The translations under genes were made by a program, and so were the position numbers. Below, piece after piece: positions 36,121-44,658 of a stretch of 64,000 bases of DNA. Below the pieces are notes generated by a model, which saw only the letters and a list, made by a program, of their open reading frames with translations, was not told the origin of the DNA and ran no database searches. The stretch is from Hyphomicrobiales bacterium (GTDB taxonomy: Bacteria; Pseudomonadota; Alphaproteobacteria; Rhizobiales; Devosiaceae), in contig JALSII010000025.1 of NCBI GenBank assembly GCA_026981645.1, positions 1-64,000 on the forward strand, given 5' to 3'. Positions within the stretch are counted from its first letter, which is position 1. Every line of letters starts with the position of its first letter.

Positions 36121-36675
36121 CTAGCTTTGTGCGCCCGATTTGGACGTTTTACGATATTCTGTCAAATATGTTTGCAGTTTTTCATGGATTTCATCCTGAT
36201 TCCAGGACCAGGTGGCTTCGGGAACGAACACCGGCGAGCCTCTCAGCCGGAAGGACCGGCTTGGGCCATATCTTTTCAAGCCTTTGATTTTATCCATTAT
36301 TTTGTCGGGGTCCTTAACTCCAACCAACAATCCCTTCACATTTACGGAGTACTTTCCAGTACCCTCCACCCGCTCGTAAACGTCGATGGAAATGATTTCG
36401 TCCCAGGGCACAAATCCAAATGAAATTCTGGAGTTCAGGCCCTTTTCATTGATGACAAGGTTGCTGGGAAGGATGGCTTCGCAGATAACAATTACCACGG
36501 CCAAAAGGCCGGCAAGGCCAATAAATCCGCTCGTCAACTGTACCATCAGGGGCGAGGTTATGCGGGGACCATCGGCAAGACTGTAAAAATAAAGCCCAAG
36601 GATGATTGCCGCAATGCCCCCTAACAGGCCAATTATCAGCAGGGCGGGGCTTCGGGGAATTCTGACTTCTTCCAT
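36121..36675 (-). CDS. Membrane protein of unknown function, two N-terminal helices and a C-terminal soluble domain
   Basis: A 184-residue protein with two helices, about 12-34 (ALLIIGLLGGIAAIILGLYF) and 45-66 (LTSGFIGLAGLLAVVIVIC). The rest, from NLVINEKGLNSRISFGFVPWDEIISIDVYE, resembles the PH-like domains of bacterial STM3941-type proteins: a short barrel in which W-DEI starts a strand, then a terminal helix (DEIHEKLQTYLTEYRK). GGAGG lies before the ATG at 36675. I know no function; anchoring to the inner membrane is likely. It shares no operon with a neighbour. Confidence 0.65.
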   Translation of the reverse strand: MEEVRIPRSPALLIIGLLGGIAAIILGLYFYSLADGPRITSPLMVQLTSGFIGLAGLLAVVIVICEAILPSNLVINEKGLNSRISFGFVPWDEIISIDVYERVEGTGKYSVNVKGLLVGVKDPDKIMDKIKGLKRYGPSRSFRLRGSPVFVPEATWSWNQDEIHEKLQTYLTEYRKTSKSGAQS

Positions 36676-36809
36676 CTTTTGCCTCCAACGCTGCACAAAA
36701 TTCTGAGCCTAACCAATCAGAAGAGCATTGCAACCGGCTCCGAACAGCGCTTCTATCAAATTGTTCTTTTGGGGCGGCAGGTACGCCCGGATGGGCACGG
36801 AGGGAGTTT

Positions 36810-37562
36810 ATGGTGGATTTTTCGTTTCAGCTCTATTCGGCGCGCAATTTTCCGCCTCTCCCGGAGCTTTTGCCAAAGCTCAAGGCGCTTGGTTATGCAC
36901 AGGTCGAGGGATATGGCGGGCTTTACGGGGATGCTGAAAACCTGGCCACGGCGATAAAGGCCAATGGCCTTGGCATGCCAACCAGCCATTTCGGCCTCGA
37001 CCAGCTTGAGGATATTCCCGTAACGCTCAGGATTGCTGAACAACTGGGCATCAAAACGCTTATCTGCCCGTTTGTGCCGCCTGCGCGGCGCAGCACCGAA
37101 AAAGCGGGCTGGGAAGCGCTGGCAGAGACCCTGAACAGGCTTTGTTCGGCCTATGCCAGCGAGGGCCTCAAGTTTGGCTGGCACAACCATGACTTTGAGT
37201 TCTTGCCGCTCAAAAGCGGAAAGTTCCCCCTCGACCTGCTGCTTGAGGGGGCGCCGGAAATGATTTGGCAGGCCGATATCGCCTGGATTGTTCGGGCTGG
37301 TGAGGACCCGCTGAAATGGATTGAACGTCATGGGGCCAGAATCAAATCAGTTCATGTCAAGGATATCGCTCCGGCGGGACAGAACGCAGACGAAGACGGC
37401 TGGGCCGATGTGGGCGAGGGGGTGCTGGATTGGGAAGCCCTGTTCTCTGCCATCCGGCAACATTCCGGTTGCACTTCGTTTGTCATGGAGCATGACAACC
37501 CCGCTGATGTGGAACGGTTCGCCTCCCGCTCCATTGTTGCTGGCAATAGATTGTGGAGTTGA
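36810..37562 (+). CDS. Sugar phosphate isomerase/epimerase family protein
   Basis: A 250-residue xylose-isomerase-like TIM barrel. Motifs are FGWHNHDFEFL (about 130-140), MIWQADIAWIVRAGEDP, KSVHVKDIAP and CTSFVMEHDNP, which hold the probable metal and acid-base residues. It begins a three-gene unit with two Gfo/Idh/MocA oxidoreductases, a set common in inositol-like or 3-keto-sugar catabolism, where the isomerase follows an oxidation. AGGGAG precedes the ATG. The true substrate is not readable. Confidence 0.87.
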   Translation: MVDFSFQLYSARNFPPLPELLPKLKALGYAQVEGYGGLYGDAENLATAIKANGLGMPTSHFGLDQLEDIPVTLRIAEQLGIKTLICPFVPPARRSTEKAGWEALAETLNRLCSAYASEGLKFGWHNHDFEFLPLKSGKFPLDLLLEGAPEMIWQADIAWIVRAGEDPLKWIERHGARIKSVHVKDIAPAGQNADEDGWADVGEGVLDWEALFSAIRQHSGCTSFVMEHDNPADVERFASRSIVAGNRLWS

Positions 37563-37568
37563 GGCGGT

Positions 37569-38720
37569 ATGAGCAGAACATCTGAAGAAATCTTCGGCGT
37601 CGGCATCATCGGCTGTGGAAACATCTCCACAACCTATCTGGACCTTATCCCGTTGTTCCGGGGCATTGAAGTGCGCGCGGTTGCCGATATTGTTCCTGAA
37701 GCGGCCAAAGTTCGCGCGAGGGAATATGGCCTGGAGGCGCAAAGCATCGAGGACATTCTTGAAAACCCTCGGCTTGATGTCATCATCAACCTGACCATCC
37801 CAGAGGCGCACTATTCTGTCACCAAAAGCATCATCAGCGCGTCCAAACATGCTTATTCGGAAAAGCCTTTAGTTTTGAGCATCAAGGAGGGGCTGGACCT
37901 GAAGGCGCTGGCGGAACAAAAAGGCGTGCAAGTCGGCTGTGCGCCTGACACGTTTCTGGGCGGTGCTCATCAGCAGGCCCGCCATATGGTCGATGGCGGC
38001 GAAGTGGGAAAAATCACCTCGGGCACCTGCCATGTAATGAGCGCGGGCATGGAGAGCTGGCATCCCAACCCGGATTTTTTCTTCCGCCCCGGCGGTGGGC
38101 CAATCCTTGATTTGGGCCCCTATTACGTCTCCAACCTGATTAACCTGCTCGGGCCTGTTGTCCGGGTGACGGCCTTTGCCAACGCGGCAAAAAATGAGCG
38201 CACCATCGGCTCGGGTCCACGGGCGGGAGAAAAAGTTCCGGTCAGCACGCCAACCACCATTCACGCGGTGCTCGAGTTTGAGGGCGGTGCCCTGATTACC
38301 CTTGGGGCGAGTTGGGATGTGGTGGCCCACGGCCATAACCCGATGGAGCTTTATGGCGACAAGGGCACCATATTTTTACCCGACCCCAATTTTTTCGGCG
38401 GTGAGCTTTTTGTTGCTGACAGCACGAGCATGAAAAAACCGGTTGCTCCCTGGGACCACCCGCTGGGTGTCGCCAATCAGGGGGAGGAAGGCACCAAGCT
38501 CACCCAGGCAAATTATCGTGCCGCCGGTCTTGCCGAGATGATGAGCGCTGTCGGGCAGGGAGGCAAGCCCCGCTGTTCGCTGGAGATGGCGCTGCACAGC
38601 GTGGAGGTGTTGACCGGTATCCTCAAGTCTGCTGAAACCGGCTCGGCAGTGCTGATGAAAACCAGTTGCGCGCGCCCCGAGGCGCTGGGGCCTCAAGCTG
38701 CGCGGGCACTTTTGCGCTGA
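37569..38720 (+). CDS. Gfo/Idh/MocA family oxidoreductase (first)
   Basis: A 383-residue NAD(P)-dependent oxidoreductase. GVGIIGCGNISTTYLD is the Rossmann loop, YSEKPLVLSIKEG holds the conserved EKP lysine, and GGGPILDLGPYYVSNLINLLGP carries the catalytic D-x3-Y/H segment of the substrate domain. The family oxidises or epimerises ring hydroxyls of sugars and inositols. It begins six bases after the isomerase gene. It differs clearly from the second copy, so they probably serve different steps. Confidence 0.92.
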   Translation: MSRTSEEIFGVGIIGCGNISTTYLDLIPLFRGIEVRAVADIVPEAAKVRAREYGLEAQSIEDILENPRLDVIINLTIPEAHYSVTKSIISASKHAYSEKPLVLSIKEGLDLKALAEQKGVQVGCAPDTFLGGAHQQARHMVDGGEVGKITSGTCHVMSAGMESWHPNPDFFFRPGGGPILDLGPYYVSNLINLLGPVVRVTAFANAAKNERTIGSGPRAGEKVPVSTPTTIHAVLEFEGGALITLGASWDVVAHGHNPMELYGDKGTIFLPDPNFFGGELFVADSTSMKKPVAPWDHPLGVANQGEEGTKLTQANYRAAGLAEMMSAVGQGGKPRCSLEMALHSVEVLTGILKSAETGSAVLMKTSCARPEALGPQAARALLR

Positions 38721-38772
38721 GGAATTATTTGGCTCACAACAAGTCGGGAATTTGATTTCAGGAATTTTGCTT

Positions 38773-39903
38773 ATGGGTGAAAACGGAAAGCGACGCATTC
38801 GTCTTGGCATGGTTGGCGGGGGCCAGGGGTCTTTTATCGGCTATGTGCACCGCATCGCGGCGCGGCTTGATGGTGAATATGAACTGGTTGCCGGGGCATT
38901 GTCGTCACGCCCGGAAGTGGCAAAAGAATCGGCCCGTCTGCTGGGTATCGCCCCAGAGCGCGCCTATACCGATTTTGAGGAAATGGCGCAGGTTGAAGCA
39001 GAACGGGAGGATGGCATCGAAGCGGTTGCCATCGTCACCCCAAACCATGTGCACTTCGGGCCCGCAAAGGCATTTCTTGAGGCCGGTATTCATGTGATTT
39101 GCGACAAGCCGTTGACTTCCAGACTTGAGGAAGCGCTGGCGCTGGCTGAGGTCAAGCCCAAGGGCGAAGCCAAATTCCTGCTCACCCACAATTATACCGG
39201 TTATCCTTTGATGCGTCAGGCCCGCGAGATGATGGCCTCCGGCCTTCTGGGCAATATTCGCGTGGTGCAGGTGGAATATCCGCAGGACTGGCTCACCGAG
39301 GAGGTGCACAGCAAGCAGGCCGACTGGCGCACCGACCCCGAAAAATCAGGCACCGGAGGCTGTGTGGGAGATATCGGCACTCACGCTTACAATCTGCTGC
39401 GCTTCGTGACGGGTCTTGAAACCGAGGCCCTGTGCGCCGACCTGGCAACCTTCGTTCCTGGACGCCAGCTTGATGACAATGTGCACATCATGTTGCGCTT
39501 CAAGGGCGGGGCCAAGGGCATGCTGTGGGCTTCCCAGGTCGCTCCGGGCAACGAAAACGGGCTTCACTTGCGTGTTTATGGTGACAAGGGCGGCCTTGAT
39601 TGGCGTCAGGATAATCCCAACCAGATGTGGTTCAGCCCGTTTGGCAAGCCCAGACAACTCATCACACGGGGTGGCCCCGCAGCGAATGGCGCAGAAGGCG
39701 CTCCGGTCAGAATACCGGCTGGACATCCTGAAGGCTACCTGGAAGCATTTGCAACGCTCTACTCAGACTTTGCCTCAGTTATTCGCGGGGAGGCGGACGG
39801 CTCCCTGCTGCCCACTCTGGCCGATGGTGTGGAGGGCATGCGCTTTATCGTTGCTGCCGTGACCTCCAGCAACAATGACAGCCAATGGACAGGCCTTGAG
39901 TAA
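38773..39903 (+). CDS. Gfo/Idh/MocA family oxidoreductase (second)
   Basis: A 376-residue oxidoreductase of the same superfamily. GMVGGGQGSFIGYVHRIAA is the dinucleotide site, VICDKPLTSRLEEAL the lysine motif (DKP in place of EKP), and GTGGCVGDIGTHAYNLLRFV the catalytic region with D-x3-H. Like many homologues, it has the GGGQGSFIG start seen in inositol or sugar 3-dehydrogenases. The ATG at 38773 is chosen over an in-frame TTG at 38752. The last 50 residues resemble substrate-domain strands without signal for export. Confidence 0.92.
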   Translation: MGENGKRRIRLGMVGGGQGSFIGYVHRIAARLDGEYELVAGALSSRPEVAKESARLLGIAPERAYTDFEEMAQVEAEREDGIEAVAIVTPNHVHFGPAKAFLEAGIHVICDKPLTSRLEEALALAEVKPKGEAKFLLTHNYTGYPLMRQAREMMASGLLGNIRVVQVEYPQDWLTEEVHSKQADWRTDPEKSGTGGCVGDIGTHAYNLLRFVTGLETEALCADLATFVPGRQLDDNVHIMLRFKGGAKGMLWASQVAPGNENGLHLRVYGDKGGLDWRQDNPNQMWFSPFGKPRQLITRGGPAANGAEGAPVRIPAGHPEGYLEAFATLYSDFASVIRGEADGSLLPTLADGVEGMRFIVAAVTSSNNDSQWTGLE

Positions 39904-39915
39904 ATTTTGCCCACA

Positions 39916-39955
39916 CAAAAAAACCAGCCTGACCGGAGTGTCCGGGCAGGCTGGT
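39916..39955 (-). terminator. Rho-independent terminator for the small secreted-protein gene
   Basis: Arms ACCAGCCTG (39923-39931) and CAGGCTGGT (39947-39955) are perfect, with an inner CCGG/CCGG pairing in the loop. On the minus strand the stem is followed by seven Ts (39916-39922), a classical terminator for the gene ending at 39975. On the plus strand it may also end the Gfo/Idh transcript, with only a weak T tail. Confidence 0.85.
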
Positions 39956-39974
39956 AATTTGAGCAGTCCGATGA

Positions 39975-40391
39975 TTACTGATCATAGACCTTTGTCAGCA
40001 CATAGTCGGCGTACCAGATAGTGTTCTGGCTGGTCGCCAGAATGGTGGTGTCAATGGTCATGCGCATGGTGTTGAGAAGCGGATTCACGTCCATCTGAAC
40101 CTTGTTGGTGGCATTGGCATCGACAAATTCGGCTGTAAAGGAATCAGTGCCGATTTGCTCCATGGCGCTCCAGCCAAAGTCAAAAGTCGCACCCGAAGGG
40201 TCTGCACCAATGACATTGACGGCCATGTCACCATCGCAAACACGCCCGGTCACTTGGGGCAGAGGGTGGCCCGGCAGAATGTTGGTCCATTCGGTTAAAG
40301 TGCAGGCGGCCAGGGCGCTTCCGGTCGAAAACAGGCTGGCGGCAACAAAGGCCCCCGCCATCGCAGCGCTGGAAAATATGGTTTTTTTCAT
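39975..40391 (-). CDS. Small secreted protein of unknown function
   Basis: A 138-residue exported protein: signal peptide KKTIFSSAAMAGAFVAASLF, probable cleavage at ALA-ACT, so mature length is about 110. Two cysteines remain (ACTLTEW and GRVCDGD), consistent with one disulfide. The rest is strand-rich: DPSGATFDFGWSAMEQIG, DSFTAEFVDANATNK, NTMRMTIDTTILA. I do not recognise a family. It has its own promoter region and the strong terminator at 39916, so it is a single-gene unit. Periplasmic or secreted location is firm; a role cannot be given. Confidence 0.68.
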   Translation of the reverse strand: MKKTIFSSAAMAGAFVAASLFSTGSALAACTLTEWTNILPGHPLPQVTGRVCDGDMAVNVIGADPSGATFDFGWSAMEQIGTDSFTAEFVDANATNKVQMDVNPLLNTMRMTIDTTILATSQNTIWYADYVLTKVYDQ

Positions 40392-40631
40392 ATTGTTGTT
40401 CCTTCAGTGTTTTTGAGCAAAACAAAGGAACTCTCGGGTTAACTCGCTCATGAAGTTGCGACCTGAAAGCTCAGCTGTTAGCCCCGATGGTGGCGTGCTT
40501 AACCTGAATATATACTGAATATGGTGTTCATGGGAAGTTGGGGCAGGCGTCTGGGCTGCGCCGAACTGTAGGTAAGCGCAATTATTCAGGCGAGTACTTC
40601 AACCAAACAAAGATGTAAATCGGCGATAAAC

Positions 40632-40937
40632 TCAGTGTGTCCAGGGGGTTTTGCGGTCGTGCTGGAAGTTGTCGGTATAGACCGAGCGCTTGGGTGTTGC
40701 CTCATGGGCAGGCTGCACGCGATAGGCCAGTCCCTGGCGCTTTGCATACTCTTCAGCTTCTTCAAGAGAAGAAAAGTTGAGCCTGATCTGCGCATTCATG
40801 TCGGAGGAAGAAGTATAACCCATCAGCGGTTCAATCTGACGCGGAGCAATACGTTCATGGACCAGAACCCAGTGCTTTGATTTGCCCTTGCCCGACTGCA
40901 TGGCGTTGCGCGAAGGTCGGTAGATTATTGCACTCAT
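40632..40937 (-). CDS. NDUFS4-like NADH dehydrogenase accessory subunit (ETC complex I subunit)
   Basis: A 101-residue protein of the ETC_C1 NDUFS4 family, an accessory subunit of respiratory complex I found in alphaproteobacteria and mitochondria. SAIIYRPSRNAMQSGKGKSKHWVL starts the domain; WMGY-type signature GYTSSSDMNAQIRLNFSSLEEAEEYAKRQGLAY and the ending RKTPWTH match the family. The ATG at 40937 is used. It lies next to tRNA-Pro, apart from any nuo operon. Confidence 0.93.
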   Translation of the reverse strand: MSAIIYRPSRNAMQSGKGKSKHWVLVHERIAPRQIEPLMGYTSSSDMNAQIRLNFSSLEEAEEYAKRQGLAYRVQPAHEATPKRSVYTDNFQHDRKTPWTH

Positions 40938-40978
40938 CAATAAAACCCCGGATTACTTGCCGTTCAAGTCAAACGCGT

Positions 40979-41055
40979 TGGTCGGGGTAGCAGGATTCGA
41001 ACATGCGACCCCTGGTTCCCAAAACCAGTGCTCTACCAGACTGAGCTATACCCCG
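40979..41055 (-). tRNA. tRNA-Pro (TGG)
   Basis: On the minus strand acceptor CGGGGTA pairs with TACCCCG, the anticodon stem is CTGGT/ACCAG with loop TTTGGGA, giving anticodon TGG. The T arm is GCATGTTCGAATCCTGC and CCA is encoded at 40979-40981. Confidence 0.96.
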
Positions 41056-41170
41056 AAACAAACGCGATTGAGATTGCCATTATACATTCTTTGAAGCAAG
41101 GGCAAGCGTTGGAAAGTGTTACGGGCAGGTGCTTGACCTTTCCCATTAAAATGAGTCAAGCATCACAGCC

Positions 41171-41914
41171 ATGTCCTATGCTTTTCTTGATCCGCAATGC
41201 CGCTGGCCTTTCAGCCTTGATGAGGGGAATATCTGGCGGTTTTTGAGCCTGTCTGTCGTGATACTTGTTGCACTGGGGATGCTTGATACGCCGGTTACAC
41301 TCTGGGTTGCAGGGCTGCCTGAAGCCGTGCGCGCGCCTTTTTACTATATCACCCGTGCGGGAAAATCGGACTGGAACCTGTTGCCAACTCTGCTGGTGGC
41401 AATCGGCGCAGGCATTGCGGCCCGGTTCTGGATGCAGGGCGATGCGCAAATCAAGGCGCGCACCATTGCCTCGGTCTCATTCTTTTTATTTGCTGGTGTT
41501 GCGGTACCCGGAATTGTTGCCAACCTTGTCAAACGGGGACTGGGGCGCTCGCGCCCGGTCAATTTTGAAGAAAACGGGATATTTTCTTTTGACCCGGTGC
41601 TCAATGACTGGACGTTCCAGTCTTTCCCCTCCGGAGACACCACAACGATCTTTGCATTCGCCATGGTGGTCCTGTTCTTTTTCCCCCGCCTATTCTGGTG
41701 GATGTTGTTCGGCGCAGCACTGGTGGGCCTGTCGCGCATCATGGTCGGGGTTCATTTCCCAACGGACGTGTTTGGAGGCATACTGCTCGGAGTTCTGGGG
41801 GCCTACTGGGTGAGGAATTTCTGCCTGAAACAAGGCTGGCTGTTCCATCAGAATTCACGGGGAAAAATTATGCCAAACTTCGATTGGCCCACCGGCGACA
41901 GCCGCTCCTCTTGA
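41171..41914 (+). CDS. PAP2-type membrane phosphatase
   Basis: A 247-residue integral membrane protein of the PAP2 superfamily, with about five helices. KRGLGRSRP (motif 1) and SRIMVGVHFPTDV (motif 3) are intact. Motif 2 reads FPSGDTTT where PSGH is canonical: the histidine that normally protonates the leaving group is aspartate. It may act on a lipid or undecaprenyl phosphate, or as an LpxE-like enzyme, if the aspartate can substitute. The first 40 residues include a helix, VVILVALGMLDTPVTLWVA. It is convergent with metC, about six bases apart. Confidence 0.82.
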   Translation: MSYAFLDPQCRWPFSLDEGNIWRFLSLSVVILVALGMLDTPVTLWVAGLPEAVRAPFYYITRAGKSDWNLLPTLLVAIGAGIAARFWMQGDAQIKARTIASVSFFLFAGVAVPGIVANLVKRGLGRSRPVNFEENGIFSFDPVLNDWTFQSFPSGDTTTIFAFAMVVLFFFPRLFWWMLFGAALVGLSRIMVGVHFPTDVFGGILLGVLGAYWVRNFCLKQGWLFHQNSRGKIMPNFDWPTGDSRSS

Positions 41915-41920
41915 GATGAC

Positions 41921-43102
41921 TCAGCCCATCGCTGACCTGTAGCGCTCAAGGCCCGCGCTCAGGTCGTTTTTGAGATCGTCGATATCCTCGAACCCGATAT
42001 GGAGGCGAATAATCTGTTCGTCCCGTTCGGGTGTGGTCACTGTGCGATTTTGCGAAAGGTCAACCGGCAGGATAAGGCTTTCATACCCGCCCCAGGAATA
42101 GCCGATGCCAAACAGCTCCATGTCGTCGAACAGGGCTGCCAATGCCGCCTGCGGCGCGCGCGGAAGCGCGAAGCTGAACAGGCTTCCCGAGCCGGCGAAA
42201 TCCCGTCTGAACAGAGCATTGTCAGGATGAGTCGGCAGGGCAGGGTGCAACACTCTGGTCACCAGATTATGAGCCTCAAGCCATCGGGCAATTTCAAGCG
42301 CGCGAGCCTGATGTTCGTCCATACGGATGGCCAGTGTGCGCAAACCACGCGCAGCCAGGAAGCAATCATCAGGCGCGGCGCAAAGACCAAGCTGGTAGTG
42401 GGTTGCATGCAGTTGCGGCCAGTATTTCTCATTGGCTGTAATCGTACCGAAACTGGTGTCGGAATGGCCCACAAACATTTTTGTGCCCGCATGCACAGTA
42501 ATATCTGCTCCAAGCTCAAGGGGCCTGTAAAAAAGTGGTGTCGCCCAGGTGTTATCGACGATGATTGCAATATCGCTTTGGCCTCTGGCGGCGGAGATCG
42601 CAGGCAGATCCTGAATTTCAAAAGTCAGGGACCCAGGGCTTTCTACCAGAATTGCTTTCGTGTTCTCTTTGAGAAGTTGGGAAATCCCGGTTCCAATGCG
42701 GGGGCCATAGTAGCGTACCGAAACACCCATTCGGGTCAAGTAGTTATCACAGAATTTGCGGGTTGGTTCATAGGCACTGTCGGTGACCAGAACGTCATCG
42801 CCGCTTGAAAGTGTGCTCATGAGCGCACAGGAAAGCGCCGCAAGGCCCGAGGGTGCCAATCTTGTGCCTGTTCCCCCTTCAAGGGCGGTGACCAGTTCTT
42901 CCACAGAGCGTGAGGAAGGATTACCCGTGCGTCCATAGGAATAGGGCTGGGAAAGATCCTGCAGTGACTTCAGGTTGGGAAATAAAATGGTGGAGCCGCG
43001 CGAGACTGGCGTGTTTATCAAACCGTGCTGTTCATCCGGCCAGCGCCCAAGATGGGTGAGCAGGGTTTCGTTGCTCAGGGGTGGTTTTTTTGAGGATGCC
43101 AT
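41921..43102 (-). CDS. metC: Cystathionine beta-lyase
   Basis: A PLP enzyme of 393 residues in the Cys/Met metabolism family. It splits cystathionine to homocysteine, pyruvate and ammonia. YSYGRTGNPSSRSVEELV gives the phosphate/partner-subunit site, and TVHAGTKMFVGHSDTSFG holds the PLP lysine. The segment SWGGYESLILP near residue 330 matches the MetC clade. It is divergent from aapJ across a 416-base gap. Alternative gamma-lyase activity cannot be excluded from sequence. Confidence 0.9.
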   Translation of the reverse strand: MASSKKPPLSNETLLTHLGRWPDEQHGLINTPVSRGSTILFPNLKSLQDLSQPYSYGRTGNPSSRSVEELVTALEGGTGTRLAPSGLAALSCALMSTLSSGDDVLVTDSAYEPTRKFCDNYLTRMGVSVRYYGPRIGTGISQLLKENTKAILVESPGSLTFEIQDLPAISAARGQSDIAIIVDNTWATPLFYRPLELGADITVHAGTKMFVGHSDTSFGTITANEKYWPQLHATHYQLGLCAAPDDCFLAARGLRTLAIRMDEHQARALEIARWLEAHNLVTRVLHPALPTHPDNALFRRDFAGSGSLFSFALPRAPQAALAALFDDMELFGIGYSWGGYESLILPVDLSQNRTVTTPERDEQIIRLHIGFEDIDDLKNDLSAGLERYRSAMG

Positions 43103-43518
43103 TTTGGGGCCCGTTGTTGTTGAGAATTGAACAAAGATGCAATCGCTTTATATTGCCTGCAATTGTGAAGGAAAGGCGCTGGAAAAAACAAGGCCAGCGC
43201 GATTGAATTGCAAAAGCCAGCGCCTTCTTGTGTCAGAAAAAGAAATCAGAGAACTGGTATGTTAGAATGGAACATTGCCGATTTGCCGTAGTTTTAGCCC
43301 AAGTCGCCCGCCAATTAACGATTTTAAAAGAAAAGTTACCCCGTTGGCGGTCTCCTTTGACAGAAGTGCTTGACCTTTTAGTGAATAAAAGTTTGTGTGC
43401 ACCACAGCACTAATTTTGCCAGCATAAGGCAAAAGGGTGTCAAGACCGGGAGGGGTCGTGTGATTTTGTCTGCGCCGTTTCCCGGATTCATGAATGTTAG
43501 GAAACAAAAGGCAATCTA
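43103..43518. other. Divergent control region between metC and aapJ
   Basis: This 416-base gap carries no convincing gene (one 61-codon frame lacks any signature). It includes a TTGACA at 43358 and a perfect 7-base inverted repeat at 43414-43434. It should hold the promoters of both metC and the aap operon. Confidence 0.5.
43414..43434 (+). promoter_or_regulatory. Inverted repeat upstream of aapJ
   Basis: TTTTGCC (43414-43420), seven bases, GGCAAAA (43428-43434), about 85 bases before aapJ. It could be an operator for a nitrogen or amino-acid regulator, or a bidirectional stop between the divergent units, as T and A tracts flank both arms. Confidence 0.45.
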
Positions 43519-44550
43519 ATGCAAAAAAAGCTTCTCTTAGCAGCGCTGGCAGCCACTTTCGGGATGTCTGCTACAGCCTCGTATGCTGCGAGCCACGGTG
43601 CAGGCACTCTGCAAGCAGTTATGGACAAGGGTTTTGTTCAGTGCGGTGTCACCGGTGGTGTTCGCGGTTTCTCTGCCCCTGATGAAAACAACAACTGGAC
43701 GGGTCTTGAAGTTGACTTCTGTCGCGCTCTGGCATCCGCCATCTTCGATGATGCAGACGCAGTTCGCTACACTCCTCTGACTTCAACCGAACGTTTTGCC
43801 GCCCTGTCCTCGGGTGAAATTGATGTTCTTTCCCGCACCACCACCTGGACAATGACCCGCGACACATCGCTGGGCATCAACTTTGTTGGTGTAATGTTCT
43901 ATGATGGCCAGGGCTTCATGGTTCGCAAGTCTGACGGCATTACCTCCGCTCTTGAACTTGGTGGCGCTTCGGTATGTATCGAAGCCGGTACCACAACAGA
44001 GTTGAACGCCGCTGACTATTTCTCTTCCAACAACATTGACGTGAACACCGTTGTTTTTGAAGAGCAGGACGAAGTGCTCAAAGCCTACGAAGATGGCCGT
44101 TGTGACGTTTACACAACTGACAGCTCCGCTCTGGCTGCAGAACGCCTTAACCTGGAAGATCCCGATGCTCACCTGATTCTGTCGCAGATCATTTCCAAGG
44201 AGCCGCTTGGCCCATCTGTCCGTCAGGGCGATGATGCCTGGTTCAACCTGAACCGCTGGGTCTACTTCCTGCTTCTCAATGCTGAGGAACTGGGTGTAAC
44301 GCAGGCAAATGTTGACGACATGCTGGCTTCCGATAACCCGGCCATCAAGCGTCTTCTTGGTGTTGAAGGCACCTATGGCGATTTGATCGGCGTCTCCAAC
44401 GACTGGGGTTACCGGATCATCAAAGCCCTGGGCAACTATGGCGAAATGTATGAGCGCCATGTGGGTCCGAACACCGAAATCGGTATTGCCCGCGGTGTGA
44501 ATGCACTGTGGACAGACGGTGGCATTCAGTACGCTCCCCCGATTCGCTAG
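43519..44550 (+). CDS. aapJ: General L-amino acid ABC transporter substrate-binding protein
   Basis: A 343-residue periplasmic AapJ, with signal KLLLAALAATFGMSATASYA. The ligand site is readable: DENNNWTGLEVDFCRALA, VLSRTTTWTMTRD (R and T contacts), SVCIEAGTTTELNA (carboxylate loop) and CDVYTTDSSAL (Asp for the amino group). Broad L-amino-acid binding is typical. The codon-rich strong expression pattern and the hairpin after it suggest excess over the membrane parts. aapQ, aapM and aapP follow. Confidence 0.95.
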   Translation: MQKKLLLAALAATFGMSATASYAASHGAGTLQAVMDKGFVQCGVTGGVRGFSAPDENNNWTGLEVDFCRALASAIFDDADAVRYTPLTSTERFAALSSGEIDVLSRTTTWTMTRDTSLGINFVGVMFYDGQGFMVRKSDGITSALELGGASVCIEAGTTTELNAADYFSSNNIDVNTVVFEEQDEVLKAYEDGRCDVYTTDSSALAAERLNLEDPDAHLILSQIISKEPLGPSVRQGDDAWFNLNRWVYFLLLNAEELGVTQANVDDMLASDNPAIKRLLGVEGTYGDLIGVSNDWGYRIIKALGNYGEMYERHVGPNTEIGIARGVNALWTDGGIQYAPPIR

Positions 44551-44567
44551 AGACTGACAAAGTTCCG

Positions 44568-44598
44568 AACCCCGGAGGCTGTTGTGGCCTCCGGGGTT
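44568..44598 (+). promoter_or_regulatory. Hairpin between aapJ and aapQ
   Basis: Perfect 12-base arms AACCCCGGAGGC (44568-44579) and GCCTCCGGGGTT (44587-44598) with a 7-base loop. The following CCTTTGC is a poor T tract, so partial termination or 3'-end protection of the aapJ message is more likely than full termination. Confidence 0.7.
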
Positions 44599-44658
44599 CC
44601 TTTGCAAAAAACAAAAACTGCAGTAAAAAGAATTTCATCGGAAGAGGGGTGGCTCAAT

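Noticed and set aside
43190-43226. Repeated GCCAGCGC in the metC-aapJ gap
   Set aside because: Two imperfect 8-base copies are within chance for this base composition.
43228-43413. 61-codon frame in the metC-aapJ gap
   Set aside because: No ribosome site, no motif, and it fills space where two promoters must lie.
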